Counted from the first letter of the stretch, positions 1 to 9,636 are shown. The stretch: 64,000 bases of DNA from Comamonas sp. SCN 65-56 (GCF_001724135.1 NZ_MEDS01000007.1:60899-124898), one strand, 5' to 3'. The notes: a model not told the origin generated them from the letters alone. A program made the numbers and translations.

Positions 1-188
1 ACTTCGTAGAAGAGTTCGGCGGTGGCGGCGGCAGAGACGGCTTCGGCCTTCTCGGCTGCCTGCAGCGTCTTGCTGGCGTCGGGGCCTGCATCGGCGGGAA
101 CGGTCGCCCAGGCAGGTGCGGTGAACATCGCGAGCGCGGCCGCTGCGACAAGCAAGAGGGGGGATGCGAGGCGAGATGTGCGCAGCAT
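1..188 (-). CDS. Partial exported protein, N-terminus only (probably a TPR-repeat protein)
   Basis: The first 62 codons of a leftward gene; the rest lies outside the window. It starts with ATG at 186-188. The N-terminus has a positive patch, a hydrophobic Leu/Ala core and an Ala-x-Ala-type site near residue 30, which together form a typical Sec signal peptide. The visible mature part is Ala-rich and ends in AELFYEV. In Comamonadaceae a secreted tetratricopeptide-repeat protein is commonly divergent from mutM, and its mature domain begins with a similar AELFYxxLLGE-like stretch, so that identity is likely by context. No TPR unit is itself visible here. It is divergent from mutM with about 90 bp between the two starts. 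Confidence 0.6.
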   Translation of the reverse strand, partial: MLRTSRLASPLLLVAAAALAMFTAPAWATVPADAGPDASKTLQAAEKAEAVSAAATAELFYE

Positions 189-279
189 CGGCCCATAATA
201 ATCGAAGGTTTGCACCGCTTGCGCCTGCGCCAACGCCGTGTAACGCGTTCTTTCCACTCTTGCCCTGCGGCGCTCTGCC

Positions 280-1095
280 ATGCCTGAACTCCCGGAAGTT
301 GAAGTCACCCGCCGCGGGTTTGCCGATGCGATTGCGGGCGCACGCATCGGCGCCCTGACGATGGGTAAACCCCTGCGCTGGCCGCTGGGGGTAGAGTCGG
401 CCGTGCTGGTGGGTGAACGGGTGCTGCGGGTCAGGCGGCGCGGCAAATACCTGCTGGTGGATCTGAGTACTGGCATGTTGCTGATCCATTTGGGGATGTC
501 CGGCAGCCTGCGCTTTGCGCCAGCATTGCCAGCGCCGGGGGTGCACGACCACTTTGAGCTGCAAACCGATCGCGGCGTGCTGCGACTGCACGATCCGCGC
601 CGTTTTGGCGCGGTGATCTGGGTGCAGGGTGAGGACGCACCGCTGGCGCGCAAGTTGCTGGGGCATCTGGGCGTTGAGCCCTTGTCCGGCGATTTTGATG
701 TCGTCGGCTTTGCGGCGGGTCTCAAGACCAGCCGCCAGGCGATCAAACAGGTCTTGCTCGCAGGCCATCTGGTGGTGGGCGTGGGCAATATCTACGCCAG
801 CGAGGCGCTGTTTCGGGCGCGCATTCGCCCCACGGCGATGGCGGCGCGCTTGGGGCCGGCGCGGGTGCGCCGCCTGCATGCAGCCATCCGCGAGGTGCTG
901 GGGGAGGCGGTGGAGCTGGGCGGCAGCACCTTGCGCGATTTTTCTGGCGTGCAAGGGCAGGCGGGGCATTTTCAGCTGGCTGCCCAAGTGTATGGCCGTG
1001 CTGGCCAGCCCTGCGGCGTATGCGGCGCGACGATTCGCCTGCTGCGACAGGGCCAGCGCAGCACGTTTTTCTGCCCGCGTTGCCAGCACCCATGA
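280..1095 (+). CDS. mutM: Formamidopyrimidine-DNA glycosylase MutM (Fpg)
   Basis: Bifunctional DNA glycosylase/AP lyase that removes 8-oxoguanine and formamidopyrimidines opposite C. The protein (271 aa, the usual size) begins MPELPEVE; Pro2 is the Schiff-base nucleophile and Glu3 the general acid once Met is removed. The helix-two-turn-helix region includes [10 protein letters not shown], and the C-terminal zinc finger is complete (Cys245, Cys248, Cys265, Cys268). The ATG at 280 is fixed by the family's invariant N-terminal Pro. Its TGA overlaps the start of mutY (ATGA), so the two partners of the oxidised-guanine repair system are translationally coupled. Confidence 0.97.
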   Translation: MPELPEVEVTRRGFADAIAGARIGALTMGKPLRWPLGVESAVLVGERVLRVRRRGKYLLVDLSTGMLLIHLGMSGSLRFAPALPAPGVHDHFELQTDRGVLRLHDPRRFGAVIWVQGEDAPLARKLLGHLGVEPLSGDFDVVGFAAGLKTSRQAIKQVLLAGHLVVGVGNIYASEALFRARIRPTAMAARLGPARVRRLHAAIREVLGEAVELGGSTLRDFSGVQGQAGHFQLAAQVYGRAGQPCGVCGATIRLLRQGQRSTFFCPRCQHP

Positions 1096-2123
1096 ACCTG
1101 CCGCCCGGTTTTGCCCAGCGCGTGACGCGTTGGCAGCAGGCGCATGGGCGTCGGCATCTGCCGTGGCAGGGCACGCATGATCCCTATCGCGTCTGGCTCT
1201 CGGAGATCATGCTGCAGCAGACGCAGGTGGTGACGGTGCTCGGCTACTACGCGCGATTTCTCGCCCGCTTTCCCGATGTGCAGGCGTTGGCGGCGGCCAC
1301 GCTTGCGGATGTGCTGGCGCTGTGGAGTGGCTTGGGCTATTACAGCCGGGCGCGCAATCTGCACCGCTGCGCCCGGGAGGTGGTGTCGCGGCACGCGGGC
1401 CGGTTTCCGGCAAGTGCCCTGGCGCTGGCGGGCTTGCCGGGCATAGGACGCTCCACCGCCGGCGCCATCGCTGCCTTCTGCTTTGGCGAGCGCACGCCCA
1501 TTCTGGATGCCAATGTGCGGCGCGTGCTCACGCGGGTACTGGGGTTTGATGCCGACCTGGCGAAGGCGGCCAACGAGCGCCAGCTGTGGGAGTGGGCTGA
1601 GCAACTGTTGCCGCCCGCGGGGCGTGAGCGGGATATGCCCGCCTACACCCAGGGGCTGATGGATTTGGGTGCGACGGTATGCCTTGCGCGCAACCCCGCG
1701 TGCGAGCGCTGCCCTCTGATGGACATTTGCGCTGCACGCCTGGCGGGCAACCCGGAGCGCTACCCGGTGCGCACGCGCAAGGTGGCGCGGCGCGGCGAAG
1801 ACTGGTGGCTGCTGTTGCAGATCGATGCCGGCGGACGCTGCTGGCTGGCACCACGTCCATCGCGCGGCATCTGGGCGGGCCTGCATTGCCCGCCTGTCTA
1901 CACGCAGCGCGAGGCGCTGGATATGGCGTTGCAGGGAGCGCATGCCGAAACCTGGCCCAGCTTTACGCATGTGCTGACGCATCGCGAACTGCGCCTGCAT
2001 CCGTTGCTGCTGCGCACCGAAACGCCAAAGGGCGAAGGCGCCTGGTTTGGCTCCGACCAGTGGCAGGCACTCGGGCTGCCGGCACCTCTGCGTAAGCTGC
2101 TGCAGCAACTGAGAATTAACTGA
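1092..2123 (+). CDS. mutY: A/G-specific adenine glycosylase MutY
   Basis: Removes adenine mispaired with 8-oxoguanine, acting after MutM. The product is 343 aa from the ATG at 1092, which overlaps the mutM stop codon by 4 bases. An upstream in-frame start at 1020 would lie within mutM and is disregarded. Visible features: catalytic Glu38 in [10 protein letters not shown], helix-hairpin-helix [12 protein letters not shown] (115-126), catalytic Asp139 in ILDANVRR, and the 4Fe-4S ligands Cys197, Cys204, Cys207 and Cys213 (C-x6-C-x2-C-x5-C). The C-terminal NUDIX-like domain that recognises 8-oxoG occupies roughly residues 230-343. Confidence 0.96.
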   Translation: MNLPPGFAQRVTRWQQAHGRRHLPWQGTHDPYRVWLSEIMLQQTQVVTVLGYYARFLARFPDVQALAAATLADVLALWSGLGYYSRARNLHRCAREVVSRHAGRFPASALALAGLPGIGRSTAGAIAAFCFGERTPILDANVRRVLTRVLGFDADLAKAANERQLWEWAEQLLPPAGRERDMPAYTQGLMDLGATVCLARNPACERCPLMDICAARLAGNPERYPVRTRKVARRGEDWWLLLQIDAGGRCWLAPRPSRGIWAGLHCPPVYTQREALDMALQGAHAETWPSFTHVLTHRELRLHPLLLRTETPKGEGAWFGSDQWQALGLPAPLRKLLQQLRIN

Positions 2124-2124
2124 A

Positions 2125-2164
2125 TTGATAGCTGAATACGCTTGCCGATATTGCGCTGCGGCAC
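2125..2164 (+). repeat. Degenerate copy A of the dispersed ATAGCTG repeat
   Basis: Lies between the convergent mutY and rapZ genes. The left half TTGATAGCTGAATACGCTT resembles the family core ATAGCTGYYAGCGCTT, followed by a GCGCTGCGGC-like right half. This is the most diverged copy in the window. Confidence 0.4.
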
Positions 2165-2167
2165 AAT

Positions 2168-3025
2168 TCAATCCAATTCCCGGTGGCGTTTGAGTGTCGA
2201 CCATTCGGCTGAAAAATACTCCGCCAATTGCTCGACCAGATAGACCGAACGGTGCTGTCCGCCGGTGCAGCCTATGGCCACGTTGACATAACTGCGGTGG
2301 TTGTGCGCCAGGGGCGCGAGCCAGCGTGCGATGAACTGCTGGATGTCCGCCTGCATCAAGCCGACCTCGGGCTGGCGCAGCAGAAAACCCATGACGGGTG
2401 CATCGCGCCCGGTGAGCGGGCGCAGCTGCGGGTCGTAGTGCGGGTTGGGCAGCATGCGGACATCAAAGACGTAGTCGGCATCCAGTGGCACGCCGCGTTT
2501 GAATGCGAACGACTGGAACACCAGCGTCAGCCGCCCCGGCGGCACGGCCATGATTTTTTTGACATAGGCCAGCAGATCCGCATTGCGCAGCGTGCTGGTG
2601 TCTATCACCAGCGATTGCTCGCGCAGGTCGGCCAGCAGTTCGCGTTCCAGCCGGATGCTTTGCACCAGGGCTTGGCGCCCGTCCTGCAGCTCTTCCTTGG
2701 AGAGTGGATGGCGTCGGCGTGTCTCGGAAAAACGGCGCACCAGGGTGTCGGTGCTGGCTTCAAGGAACAGCGACTGAATCTTCACGCCGCTCTTGCGCAG
2801 CTGCTCCAGTTGCGCGGGCACCAGCGGCAGCGCGGTGGCGCTGCGCACGTCCATCGCAAGGGCCACGCGATTGGCATGCTGCTGGTGTTCAAGCTGGGCA
2901 AATGGCAGCAGCAGTTCGGGCGGAAGGTTGTCGACGCAGTAGTAGCCGGCATCCTCCAGCGCGTGCAGTGCCAGCGATTTGCCTGAGCCGGACATGCCGG
3001 TGATAAGTACGATTTCCAGCGCCAT
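2168..3025 (-). CDS. rapZ: RNase adapter protein RapZ (nucleotide-binding, YvcJ family)
   Basis: P-loop protein of the RapZ/YhbJ family (285 aa; E. coli RapZ is 284). In E. coli it binds the small RNA GlmZ and delivers it to RNase E, controlling glucosamine-6-phosphate synthesis; that role is assumed here from the family. Walker A is GMSGSGKS at residues 10-17, and the C-terminal RNA-binding/zinc region contains [12 protein letters not shown]. The start was set at the ATG at 3023-3025 because the family begins with the hydrophobic strand just before the P-loop; upstream in-frame codons overlap recN. recN lies immediately upstream on the same strand, 4 bases away. Confidence 0.95.
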   Translation of the reverse strand: MALEIVLITGMSGSGKSLALHALEDAGYYCVDNLPPELLLPFAQLEHQQHANRVALAMDVRSATALPLVPAQLEQLRKSGVKIQSLFLEASTDTLVRRFSETRRRHPLSKEELQDGRQALVQSIRLERELLADLREQSLVIDTSTLRNADLLAYVKKIMAVPPGRLTLVFQSFAFKRGVPLDADYVFDVRMLPNPHYDPQLRPLTGRDAPVMGFLLRQPEVGLMQADIQQFIARWLAPLAHNHRSYVNVAIGCTGGQHRSVYLVEQLAEYFSAEWSTLKRHRELD

Positions 3026-3029
3026 GGCG

Positions 3030-4691
3030 TCAGGGCTCCACGGTGGTGCCCAGCATCTCCGTGGCGTGGGCGAGGGTGGCGGGTGAGAGCTGCTCTCCCC
3101 CCAGCATGCGGGCGATTTCCTGCGTGCGCTGCGGGCCTTGCACCGGCGCCACGCTGCTGGTGGTTTGCGCATGGGTGCTGTGCTTGGCGACCACCCAATG
3201 CTGATCACCACATGCGGCTACCTGGGGCAGGTGGGTGACGGCAAGCACCTGCCGGTCGCGGCCGAGCTGGCGCATCAGGCGCCCCACCGTTTGCGCCACG
3301 GCGCCGCCGACGCCGGAATCGACCTCGTCAAAAATGAGCGTCGGCACCTCGCCCAGCCGGCTGGTGGTGACGGCAATCGCCAGCGCGATGCGCGAGAGCT
3401 CACCCCCCGAGGCGACCTTGCCTATCGGCCGGGGCGTCATGCCTGGGTGACTGGCCACCAGAAACTGCACCTGATCCATGCCATGCGCCCCGGGTTCGGT
3501 GGCCGAGAGGGTCACTTCAAACCGCCCGCCCGCCATGCCCAGCCCTTGCATGGCCTGCGTGATGGCCGACGCCAGCAAGGGCGCGGCCTTGGCCCGGGCG
3601 CGAGACAGCGTGCGCGCAGCCTTGTCATAGGCGCTCTGATGCGTGTGCTCCGCGGCCTCCAGTGCTGTCAGATCCACTGCAGCATCGAGCTGTTGCAACG
3701 ACAGCTTCCAGTCTGCCAACACACCTGGGAGCTCCTCGGGTGCACGCCGGTAGCGGCGCGCCAGTTGCAGCCACAGGGACAGGCGCTCATCGAGCTGCCG
3801 TATGCGTGCGGGATCAGGGTCGGCATGGCGCAGGTAGCCCTGCAGCTGGTGTGCCGCATCCTGCGCCTCGGCGATGCTGGAGGCGAGCGTGGTGCACAGG
3901 CTGGCAAACGCCGGCTCCACCTGCGCGTGATGCAGCACTGCCTGCTGCGCATGGGTCAGGCTGCGCAGGGCGCCACCTTCATCATCGCCGCCGTGCAAGG
4001 CCTCAAGAGCCACCTGCGCGGCGGCAAGCAATGCTTCGCTGGCGGCCAGGCGCCGGTGCTCCTGGTTGAGCTCGTCCCATTCGCCGTCAACCGGCGCGAG
4101 TTTGCCGACTTCATCGATTTGCCACTGCAGGCGCTCGCGCTCCTGCTGCAACGTGCCTTGCGCTGCCCGTGCCTGTTGCAACTGCGCTTGCGCGCCGCGC
4201 CAGGCCTTGTGCAGCAGTGCCAAGGGGGCACTGTCAACGCCCGCGTAAGCGTCCAGCAGGCCGCGCACGGCCTCGGCGCGCGTCAGGCTTTGCCACGCAT
4301 GCTGGCCGTGGATATCGATCAGCATCTCGCCCAGCGCCCGCATCTGCGTGGCTGTGGCGGGCACGCCATTGATCCAGGCGCGGCTTTTTCCCTGCAGGTC
4401 TATCGTGCGGCGCAGCAGCAGGCTTTCCTCGGTCGGAAAGCCTGCTTCTTCCAGCCAGGCGGCGGGCGCGCCAGCGGGTGCATCGAATTCGGCGCTCAGG
4501 TCGGTGCGGTCCGCGCCCTCGCGGATCACGCCGGTGTCCGCGCGTGCGCCGAGCACGAGCTGCAGGGCATCGATCAGGATGGATTTGCCGGCGCCGGTCT
4601 CGCCGGTCAGTACCGTGAAGCCGTCGTTGACCTCCAGTTCAAGTGTGGTGACGATGACGAAGTCGTGCAGGGCAATGCGACGCAGTGCCAT
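3030..4691 (-). CDS. recN: DNA repair protein RecN
   Basis: SMC-like ATPase involved in recombinational repair of double-strand breaks. The 553-aa protein has the N-terminal ATPase half with Walker A GETGAGKS (30-37), a long central coiled coil rich in Gln/Ala/Leu (about 150-370), and the C-terminal half with the ABC signature [13 protein letters not shown] and Walker [14 protein letters not shown]. It lies between nadK (2 bases upstream) and rapZ (4 bases downstream) in one leftward operon. No LexA box was recognised in the intergenic DNA ahead of nadK. Confidence 0.96.
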   Translation of the reverse strand: MALRRIALHDFVIVTTLELEVNDGFTVLTGETGAGKSILIDALQLVLGARADTGVIREGADRTDLSAEFDAPAGAPAAWLEEAGFPTEESLLLRRTIDLQGKSRAWINGVPATATQMRALGEMLIDIHGQHAWQSLTRAEAVRGLLDAYAGVDSAPLALLHKAWRGAQAQLQQARAAQGTLQQERERLQWQIDEVGKLAPVDGEWDELNQEHRRLAASEALLAAAQVALEALHGGDDEGGALRSLTHAQQAVLHHAQVEPAFASLCTTLASSIAEAQDAAHQLQGYLRHADPDPARIRQLDERLSLWLQLARRYRRAPEELPGVLADWKLSLQQLDAAVDLTALEAAEHTHQSAYDKAARTLSRARAKAAPLLASAITQAMQGLGMAGGRFEVTLSATEPGAHGMDQVQFLVASHPGMTPRPIGKVASGGELSRIALAIAVTTSRLGEVPTLIFDEVDSGVGGAVAQTVGRLMRQLGRDRQVLAVTHLPQVAACGDQHWVVAKHSTHAQTTSSVAPVQGPQRTQEIARMLGGEQLSPATLAHATEMLGTTVEP

Positions 4692-4693
4692 GT

Positions 4694-5590
4694 TCAGGCG
4701 CCTCCTTCATTCCAGCTCAATTTGTTGCGCAGCGTGGCGAAATAGCTCCAGCCCACCGGGTGCAGAAAGCACGCGCTGTAGGGTGAGCGGTGCACGACGA
4801 CGCGGTCGCTGAGCTTGAGCGTGGCCAGTGATTGCATGTCGAAATTGGCACTGGCATCGCGCCCGTTCACCAGCTCGATCACCACCTCGCTGGCATCGGA
4901 CAGCACGATCGGGCGGTTGGTCAGCGTGTGTGGCGCAATCGGCACCAGCACCCAGCCGGGGATGGACGGGTGCAGCATGGGCCCGCCGGCGGAGAGCGCG
5001 TATGCGGTGGAGCCGGTCGGCGAGGCGACGATCAGGCCGTCGGCCCGCTGGTTGGCGACGAAGCTGCCGTCGACTTCCACACGCAACTCCACCATGCCCG
5101 AGGTCGAGCCACGGTTGACCACCACATCATTGAGCGCCAGTGCCTCATAGACGCAATCGCGCCCCCGAAGTACGCGGCCGTGCATCAGCGGGCGCACGTC
5201 CTCTTCGTACTCGCCTGCGAGCATCGGGGCCAGGATTGCTTCGTAGTCCTGCAGCGCGATGTCGGTGATGAAACCCAACCGCCCCATGTTGATGCCCACC
5301 AGCGGTGTGCCGTGGCTCGCCAGGCGCCGGCCGACACCCAGCATGGTGCCGTCGCCGCCCATGACCAGCCCCAGGTCGCAGTGCCGCCCGATCGCATCCA
5401 GATCGCGCGTGGCGTAGCCGCGCAGGTGGGTGTGCGCCGCCGTCTCGCTTTCCACCGTCACTTCGCAGCCCTGCGCCTGGACGAAGGCCGCAATGGCGCG
5501 GATGGACTGGCACAGGTTCGCCGGCGCAGCGCGCGCGCGCGAGGCCTGGTACTTTCCGATGACCGCAACCCGACGGAAGATGGACGACAT
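4694..5590 (-). CDS. nadK: NAD kinase
   Basis: Phosphorylates NAD+ to NADP+. The 298-aa product carries the hallmark GGDGT motif (78-82), the following [10 protein letters not shown] segment (101-110), and the glycine-rich [15 protein letters not shown] segment of the nucleotide site. Start codon ATG at 5588-5590. First gene of the nadK-recN-rapZ operon and divergent from hrcA with an 81-bp gap. The nadK/hrcA divergence is a common arrangement in Burkholderiales. Confidence 0.96.
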   Translation of the reverse strand: MSSIFRRVAVIGKYQASRARAAPANLCQSIRAIAAFVQAQGCEVTVESETAAHTHLRGYATRDLDAIGRHCDLGLVMGGDGTMLGVGRRLASHGTPLVGINMGRLGFITDIALQDYEAILAPMLAGEYEEDVRPLMHGRVLRGRDCVYEALALNDVVVNRGSTSGMVELRVEVDGSFVANQRADGLIVASPTGSTAYALSAGGPMLHPSIPGWVLVPIAPHTLTNRPIVLSDASEVVIELVNGRDASANFDMQSLATLKLSDRVVVHRSPYSACFLHPVGWSYFATLRNKLSWNEGGA

Positions 5591-5637
5591 GGCGTGATTA
5601 CATCATCAAGGCGGCTGCCATCAAGGTGATGGCAGCG

Positions 5638-5665
5638 CTGGCAATGTTACGCGTTGTCCTAGAAT
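5638..5665 (+). promoter_or_regulatory. Candidate sigma-70 promoter for hrcA (leaderless)
   Basis: CTGGCA (5638-5643), 16 bases, then TAGAAT (5660-5665). The hrcA ATG at 5672 lies 7 bases after the -10 box, where transcription would start, leaving no room for a Shine-Dalgarno sequence. No CIRCE inverted repeat is visible in this gap. Confidence 0.45.
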
Positions 5666-5671
5666 GTTTTC

Positions 5672-6676
5672 ATGCTGGACGAGCGCGCAAGACTTCTGCT
5701 CAAGGCGCTGGTGGAGCGCTACATCGCCGATGGGCAGCCCGTGGGCTCGCGCACGCTCTCGCGCGCGTCGGGGCTGGAGCTTTCGCCTGCAACGGTGCGC
5801 AATGTCATGTCTGATCTGGAGGAGCTGGGCCTCATCGTCAGCCCGCACACATCGGCCGGGCGCGTGCCCACCGCCAAGGGCTACAGGTTGTTCGTGGACA
5901 CCATGCTCACGGTGCAGCAAAAGGGTTTGCCCGAGCTGCAGATCAAGCCCGAGCAGCCGCAGAAGGTGATAACGCACGCGGCTCAGATGCTCTCCAGCCT
6001 GTCGCAATTCGTGGGTGTGGTGATGGCGCCGCGCCGAGCCTCGGTCTTTCGGCACATCGAGTTTCTGCGCCTGTCCGAAAAACGCGTGCTGGTGATCATC
6101 GTTTCGCCCGATGGCGACGTGCAAAACCGCGTGATCTTCACCGAATCCGACTACACCCAATCGCAGTTGGTGGAGGCGGCCAACTTTCTCAATGCCAACT
6201 ACAGCGGTCTGGCCATGGAGCAGGTACGCGAGCGGCTCAAGACCGAGGTCGATAATCTGCGTGGCGAGATTGCCCAGCTGATGCAGGCGGCGGTGAGCGC
6301 CAGCAGCGAAGCGCTGAGTGCGTCGCAGGACGAAGTGGTGATCTCGGGCGAGCGCAACCTGCTGGCAGTGAGCGATTTTTCCAGTGACATGGACAACCTG
6401 CGCCGCGCGTTCACGCTGTTTGAGCAAAAGACGCAGATTCTGCGGCTGCTCGACATCTCCAGCCGTGCTGAGGGCGTGCGCATCTTCATCGGCGGCGAGA
6501 GCCATGTGGTGCCGTTTGAAGAGCTTTCAGTGGTGAGCGCGCCGTATGAGGTGGATGGCAAAGTGGTCGGCACGCTGGGTGTAATCGGCCCCACGCGCAT
6601 GCCCTACGATCGCATGATCCAGATCGTCGACATCACGTCCAAACTGGTCTCCAACGCCCTGAGCCACCGCGCATAG
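5672..6676 (+). CDS. hrcA: Heat-inducible transcription repressor HrcA
   Basis: Represses heat-shock genes by binding CIRCE elements. The 334-aa protein has the N-terminal winged helix (about residues 1-75, with [20 protein letters not shown] as recognition region), followed by the GAF-like and inserted dimerisation domains. The C-terminus holds the family segment [19 protein letters not shown]. The ATG at 5672 matches the usual start of the family. There is no ribosome-binding site upstream and a plausible -10 box ends only 6 bases before the ATG, so translation may be leaderless. No groES/groEL or dnaK lies in the window, so its targets are elsewhere. Confidence 0.95.
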   Translation: MLDERARLLLKALVERYIADGQPVGSRTLSRASGLELSPATVRNVMSDLEELGLIVSPHTSAGRVPTAKGYRLFVDTMLTVQQKGLPELQIKPEQPQKVITHAAQMLSSLSQFVGVVMAPRRASVFRHIEFLRLSEKRVLVIIVSPDGDVQNRVIFTESDYTQSQLVEAANFLNANYSGLAMEQVRERLKTEVDNLRGEIAQLMQAAVSASSEALSASQDEVVISGERNLLAVSDFSSDMDNLRRAFTLFEQKTQILRLLDISSRAEGVRIFIGGESHVVPFEELSVVSAPYEVDGKVVGTLGVIGPTRMPYDRMIQIVDITSKLVSNALSHRA

Positions 6677-6718
6677 CCTCTACAATGCGCGCGGTCCGCG
6701 GCAGGCGGGCGAGCATGC

Positions 6719-6795
6719 GGGCCGTTAGCTCAGTTGGTTAGAGCAGAGGACTCATAATCCTTTGGTCGTTGGTTCAAGTCCAACACGGCCTACCA
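6719..6795 (+). tRNA. tRNA with CAT anticodon, probably tRNA-Ile2 (alternatively elongator Met)
   Basis: A complete cloverleaf of 77 bases with encoded CCA. Acceptor stem GGGCCGT pairs with ACGGCCT (first pair G-U), D arm GCTC/GAGC, anticodon stem GAGGA/TCCTT with loop CTCATAA, T arm GTTGG/CCAAC, discriminator A73. CAT is shared by Met tRNAs and by tRNA-Ile2, whose C34 becomes lysidine. C4-G69 and C5-G68 pairs, the G27-U43 wobble and the TGGTC variable loop all match E. coli tRNA-Ile2 rather than its elongator tRNA-Met, so Ile2 is preferred. A TACAAT -10-like box lies at 6681-6686. Confidence 0.9.
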
Positions 6796-6808
6796 CCCAT
6801 CCCTCTCC

Positions 6809-7990
6809 ATGCAGGACACCGCCGCTGCGACCGCTGAAGAAACCCCTGCTCAGCAGAGCCAGGCTGGCGCTGGAGAGCTGGCGGTGCAGCTTGCCAGGGC
6901 TGCGCTGGGGCCAGTGGGTACGGAACACTACCTCAAAGCGTTTGATCGTCTGGATGCGACGGGGCGGTCGGTCCTGTCGTGGAACTGGGCAGCGGCCTTG
7001 GGCGGACCGGCGTGGCTGGCGTTTCGCGGCCTGTGGCGTTGCTTGCTCATCTATGGTTTGGTTCTGGTGGCAGTGGTTGCAGCGTTGGCGTTTGCCAGCA
7101 GCCAGGCCTTGTTGCCAAGTGCCGTTGCTGGCGGATTGACGCTGGCGATGCTGTTTGCGGGCGCCGTGGGTCTGGGGCTGAGGGCCGATACGCTGGTGCA
7201 TAGCCAAGTGCAGCGACGCATTCAGTCGGCGGTGGCTGCAGCGCCCACCATCCAGCAGGCCATCGAGATGCTGGGCAAGGCGGCACCGGGCAAGGCCAGG
7301 CTGTGGCTGGTGACGCTGGTGGCCCTCGCATGCGTTGCCGCTCTGGTGCTGGCAGCCTTGGCCTGGCGTGGCGATGCCTTGGATGGGAATGCGCCGTTGC
7401 GCAGCAGCGAGTCCGTGTCCGGGCCGGTGGGCTCGCTGGTGGATGCGGCGCCGCATGCACAAGAGCCGCCGCCCAAGCCGGAGCCCGCACCTGTGGTTGC
7501 CGAGCTGCCGGAGCAGGACGAGGCGCAGGCGCAAGCGGTTCAGGACGATACGGAGGCCGTGCTGGCGGCGCTGGCCAAGCCGGATGGGGCTGCCACCGCT
7601 GCCGAATCGGCAACTGCAGCGGCGAAGGCTGCAGCGGCGGCTGCAAGCAAAGATGCGGCTGCCCGGTCGCCGGCGCGCGCGGCGGTGGCTGAAAAGCCCA
7701 AGACTGCCGCGGCCGGGAAGGAGCCTGCCCGTTCCGCCACCGTCACTGCTGCCAGCGGACGCAAGCTCTACATCAACGTGGGTATTTTTGCCGATCCGGC
7801 CAACGCCCGCCGTGCCAATGATCAGTTGCGCAAGGCAGGTTTGCCTTCTGCCGTCGATACCCTGGAGCGCCCCGACAACAAGCGCCTGCAGCGTGTGCGC
7901 GTCGGCCCGTTCACCTCGGCGGCGCAGGCCAACGAAGCGGCGGCCAAGGTCAGGTCGCTGGGCCTGGATGCCGTGCCGGCTGTGAAGTGA
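6809..7990 (+). CDS. Membrane protein with C-terminal SPOR domain
   Basis: The 393-aa protein has three parts. Residues 1-185 hold three probable transmembrane segments (about 74-94, 100-122, 163-184), preceded by a WNWAAALGGPAWLAFRGLW motif like the short aromatic motif of DUF2628 integral membrane proteins. Residues 190-315 form a long Ala/Pro/Glu-rich linker of low complexity. Residues 319-393 are a SPOR domain (NVGIFADPANARRANDQL, VRVGPF), a fold that binds denuded peptidoglycan glycan strands at division septa. A periplasmic SPOR domain tethered to the inner membrane suggests a cell-division or envelope role, which is an inference. It starts 13 bases after the tRNA. Confidence 0.75.
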   Translation: MQDTAAATAEETPAQQSQAGAGELAVQLARAALGPVGTEHYLKAFDRLDATGRSVLSWNWAAALGGPAWLAFRGLWRCLLIYGLVLVAVVAALAFASSQALLPSAVAGGLTLAMLFAGAVGLGLRADTLVHSQVQRRIQSAVAAAPTIQQAIEMLGKAAPGKARLWLVTLVALACVAALVLAALAWRGDALDGNAPLRSSESVSGPVGSLVDAAPHAQEPPPKPEPAPVVAELPEQDEAQAQAVQDDTEAVLAALAKPDGAATAAESATAAAKAAAAAASKDAAARSPARAAVAEKPKTAAAGKEPARSATVTAASGRKLYINVGIFADPANARRANDQLRKAGLPSAVDTLERPDNKRLQRVRVGPFTSAAQANEAAAKVRSLGLDAVPAVK

Positions 7991-8003
7991 GAAGAAGGCT
8001 TCA

Positions 8004-8339
8004 ATGTCATTGATCGAATTTTTCCGGCCTGTTCTGGTGGCGTTGGCTGCTGCGGCGTTGGTGGCCTGCTCTTCCGCCCCGTGGGCACCTTCGCCGCAAC
8101 CCGCTCCCCTGGGCCGCGCCGATGCGCCTGCGGGCGGTGTTTGCGCTGCGGCGGCGGCGCAGGCGCTGCGCGGCAAGAGCGCCGATGCGCAAACCGTGGA
8201 GCGGGCGCGCGTGGCGTCCGGTGCCCGCAAGGCGCGGGTGCTTTACCCCGGGCAGGTGACGACCAAAGAGTTTGACGCTGAGCGGCTCAACCTCGATGTG
8301 GATGCCAAGGGTGTGATCCTGGCAGTGCGCTGCGGCTGA
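8004..8339 (+). CDS. Lipoprotein of the I78 peptidase-inhibitor family
   Basis: A 111-aa protein with an N-terminal hydrophobic segment ending in a lipobox (ALVAC, Cys22), so probably lipid-anchored. The mature part has the I78 family layout: a conserved Cys47 near the start, a Gly-Ala-Arg-x-x-Arg-Val-Leu segment, Thr then Arg-Leu-Asn (AERLNLDVD), and the terminal Cys-Gly (Cys110). Cys47 and Cys110 would form the family disulfide. The family is known from a fungal inhibitor of serine proteases; bacterial members are mostly untested. It starts 13 bases after the SPOR gene and is probably cotranscribed. Convergent with hemW. Confidence 0.75.
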   Translation: MSLIEFFRPVLVALAAAALVACSSAPWAPSPQPAPLGRADAPAGGVCAAAAAQALRGKSADAQTVERARVASGARKARVLYPGQVTTKEFDAERLNLDVDAKGVILAVRCG

Positions 8340-8408
8340 AGATGGCGCGATCGGTTCGCGGGGCTCCAGCGCGCCGCTGTGCGCCTGGGGCATTGCGCCG
8401 TTGCCGGA

Positions 8409-9620
8409 TCAGCCGGGCAAGAACAACTCTTGCAGGTCGCTCAAGAAATCAAAGCCGCGTTCGGTCGGCTGGATGTGCACCAGATTGGTCTTGAGCAAGC
8501 CCCTCGCTTCGGCGGCCTTCAGGCCCTGCGTGATGGCGGTGACGGGCTGTCCGGTGCGGGTGCAGAAATCGCGCACCAGAAAGCCGTCCTTCAGCCGCAG
8601 CGCATTGAGCATGAATTCAAACGCCAGGTCCTGTTTGGAGACTTCGTGCTCCTGCGCAATGGCGTTGCCGGACAGTGCATGCTCCATGTACTGTTTCGGG
8701 TCGCGATAGCGCACCTGGCGCATCACGCGATGGGCAAAACTCAACTTGCCGTGCGCGCCCGCGCCTATGCCGATGTAGTCGCCAAACTGCCAGTAGTTGG
8801 TGTTGTGGGTGCAGCGGTGCGCCGCCTGGGCGAAGGCGGAGACTTCGTATCGCGCAAGGCCGGCCGCTTGGGTCAATGCCGTGATGCGGTCCAGCATGGC
8901 ATAGGCGACATCGCCATCGGGCAGGCGCGGCGGGTATTTGGCGAACAGCGTGTTGGGCTCTATCGTCAGGTGATAGATCGAGAGGTGCGGCGGCTTGAAG
9001 CCGAGCGCCGTGCGCAGGTCTTCTTCCAGTTGCGTGAGGCTCTGGCCGGGCAGGGCGTACATCAGATCGAGGTTGAAGGTCTCGAAATTGCTGGCCACTT
9101 CCTCGGCGGCGGCGCGGGCCTGCGCCGCGTCGTGCACGCGGCCGATGGCCTTCAGATGGGCGTCGTTGAAGCTTTGCACGCCGATCGACAGGCGCGTCAC
9201 ACCGGCGGCGCGAAAGGCCCTGAAGCGGTCTTTCTCGAAGGTGCCCGGGTTGGCTTCGAGCGTGATTTCGCAACCGGCTTCGAGCATCAGTCGCGCGCGG
9301 ATCATCGCGATCAGGCGGTCGATTGCCTCGGGTGAAAACAGGCTGGGCGTGCCGCCGCCGATGAAGATGCTGCTGACCGTGCGGCCCCAGACCAGCGGCA
9401 GCACGGCTTCCAGATCGGCGGTGAGTGCGGCGATGTAGCGTGCCTCGGGCGCGCCTTCGCCGTGCTTGAGGGCATGCGAATTGAAGTCGCAGTAAGGGCA
9501 CTTCTTCAGGCACCAGGGGATGTGCACGTAGAGGGAGAGCGGCGGCAGGCTGGGCAGGCGCAGTGGCCCGGGGCCGATGTAGCGCTGCACGTCCTGCAGT
9601 GCAGTGGTGTCGTGGTTCAT
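8409..9620 (-). CDS. hemW: Radical SAM heme chaperone HemW
   Basis: HemW inserts heme into membrane respiratory proteins; older annotations call it oxygen-independent coproporphyrinogen oxidase-like. The 403-aa product has the radical-SAM cluster motif C-x3-C-x2-C as Cys37, Cys41 and Cys44 (WCLKKCPYC), the glycine motif GGGTPS, and the C-terminal HemN-like winged-helix region. It lacks the long N-terminal extension of HemN. It is the last gene of a leftward run rph-rdgB-hemW that is common in Comamonadaceae. Confidence 0.93.
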   Translation of the reverse strand: MNHDTTALQDVQRYIGPGPLRLPSLPPLSLYVHIPWCLKKCPYCDFNSHALKHGEGAPEARYIAALTADLEAVLPLVWGRTVSSIFIGGGTPSLFSPEAIDRLIAMIRARLMLEAGCEITLEANPGTFEKDRFRAFRAAGVTRLSIGVQSFNDAHLKAIGRVHDAAQARAAAEEVASNFETFNLDLMYALPGQSLTQLEEDLRTALGFKPPHLSIYHLTIEPNTLFAKYPPRLPDGDVAYAMLDRITALTQAAGLARYEVSAFAQAAHRCTHNTNYWQFGDYIGIGAGAHGKLSFAHRVMRQVRYRDPKQYMEHALSGNAIAQEHEVSKQDLAFEFMLNALRLKDGFLVRDFCTRTGQPVTAITQGLKAAEARGLLKTNLVHIQPTERGFDFLSDLQELFLPG

Positions 9621-9636
9621 GGGCGTTTATTCCTGA

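Noticed and set aside
1020..1091. Longer version of MutY beginning within mutM
   Set aside because: The extra 24 residues are the out-of-frame zinc-finger region of mutM; the ATG at 1092 matches the family start.
6681..6686. TACAAT as a firm promoter for the tRNA gene
   Set aside because: No convincing -35 hexamer lies 16-18 bases upstream (the region is the end of hrcA), so it is only mentioned under the tRNA.
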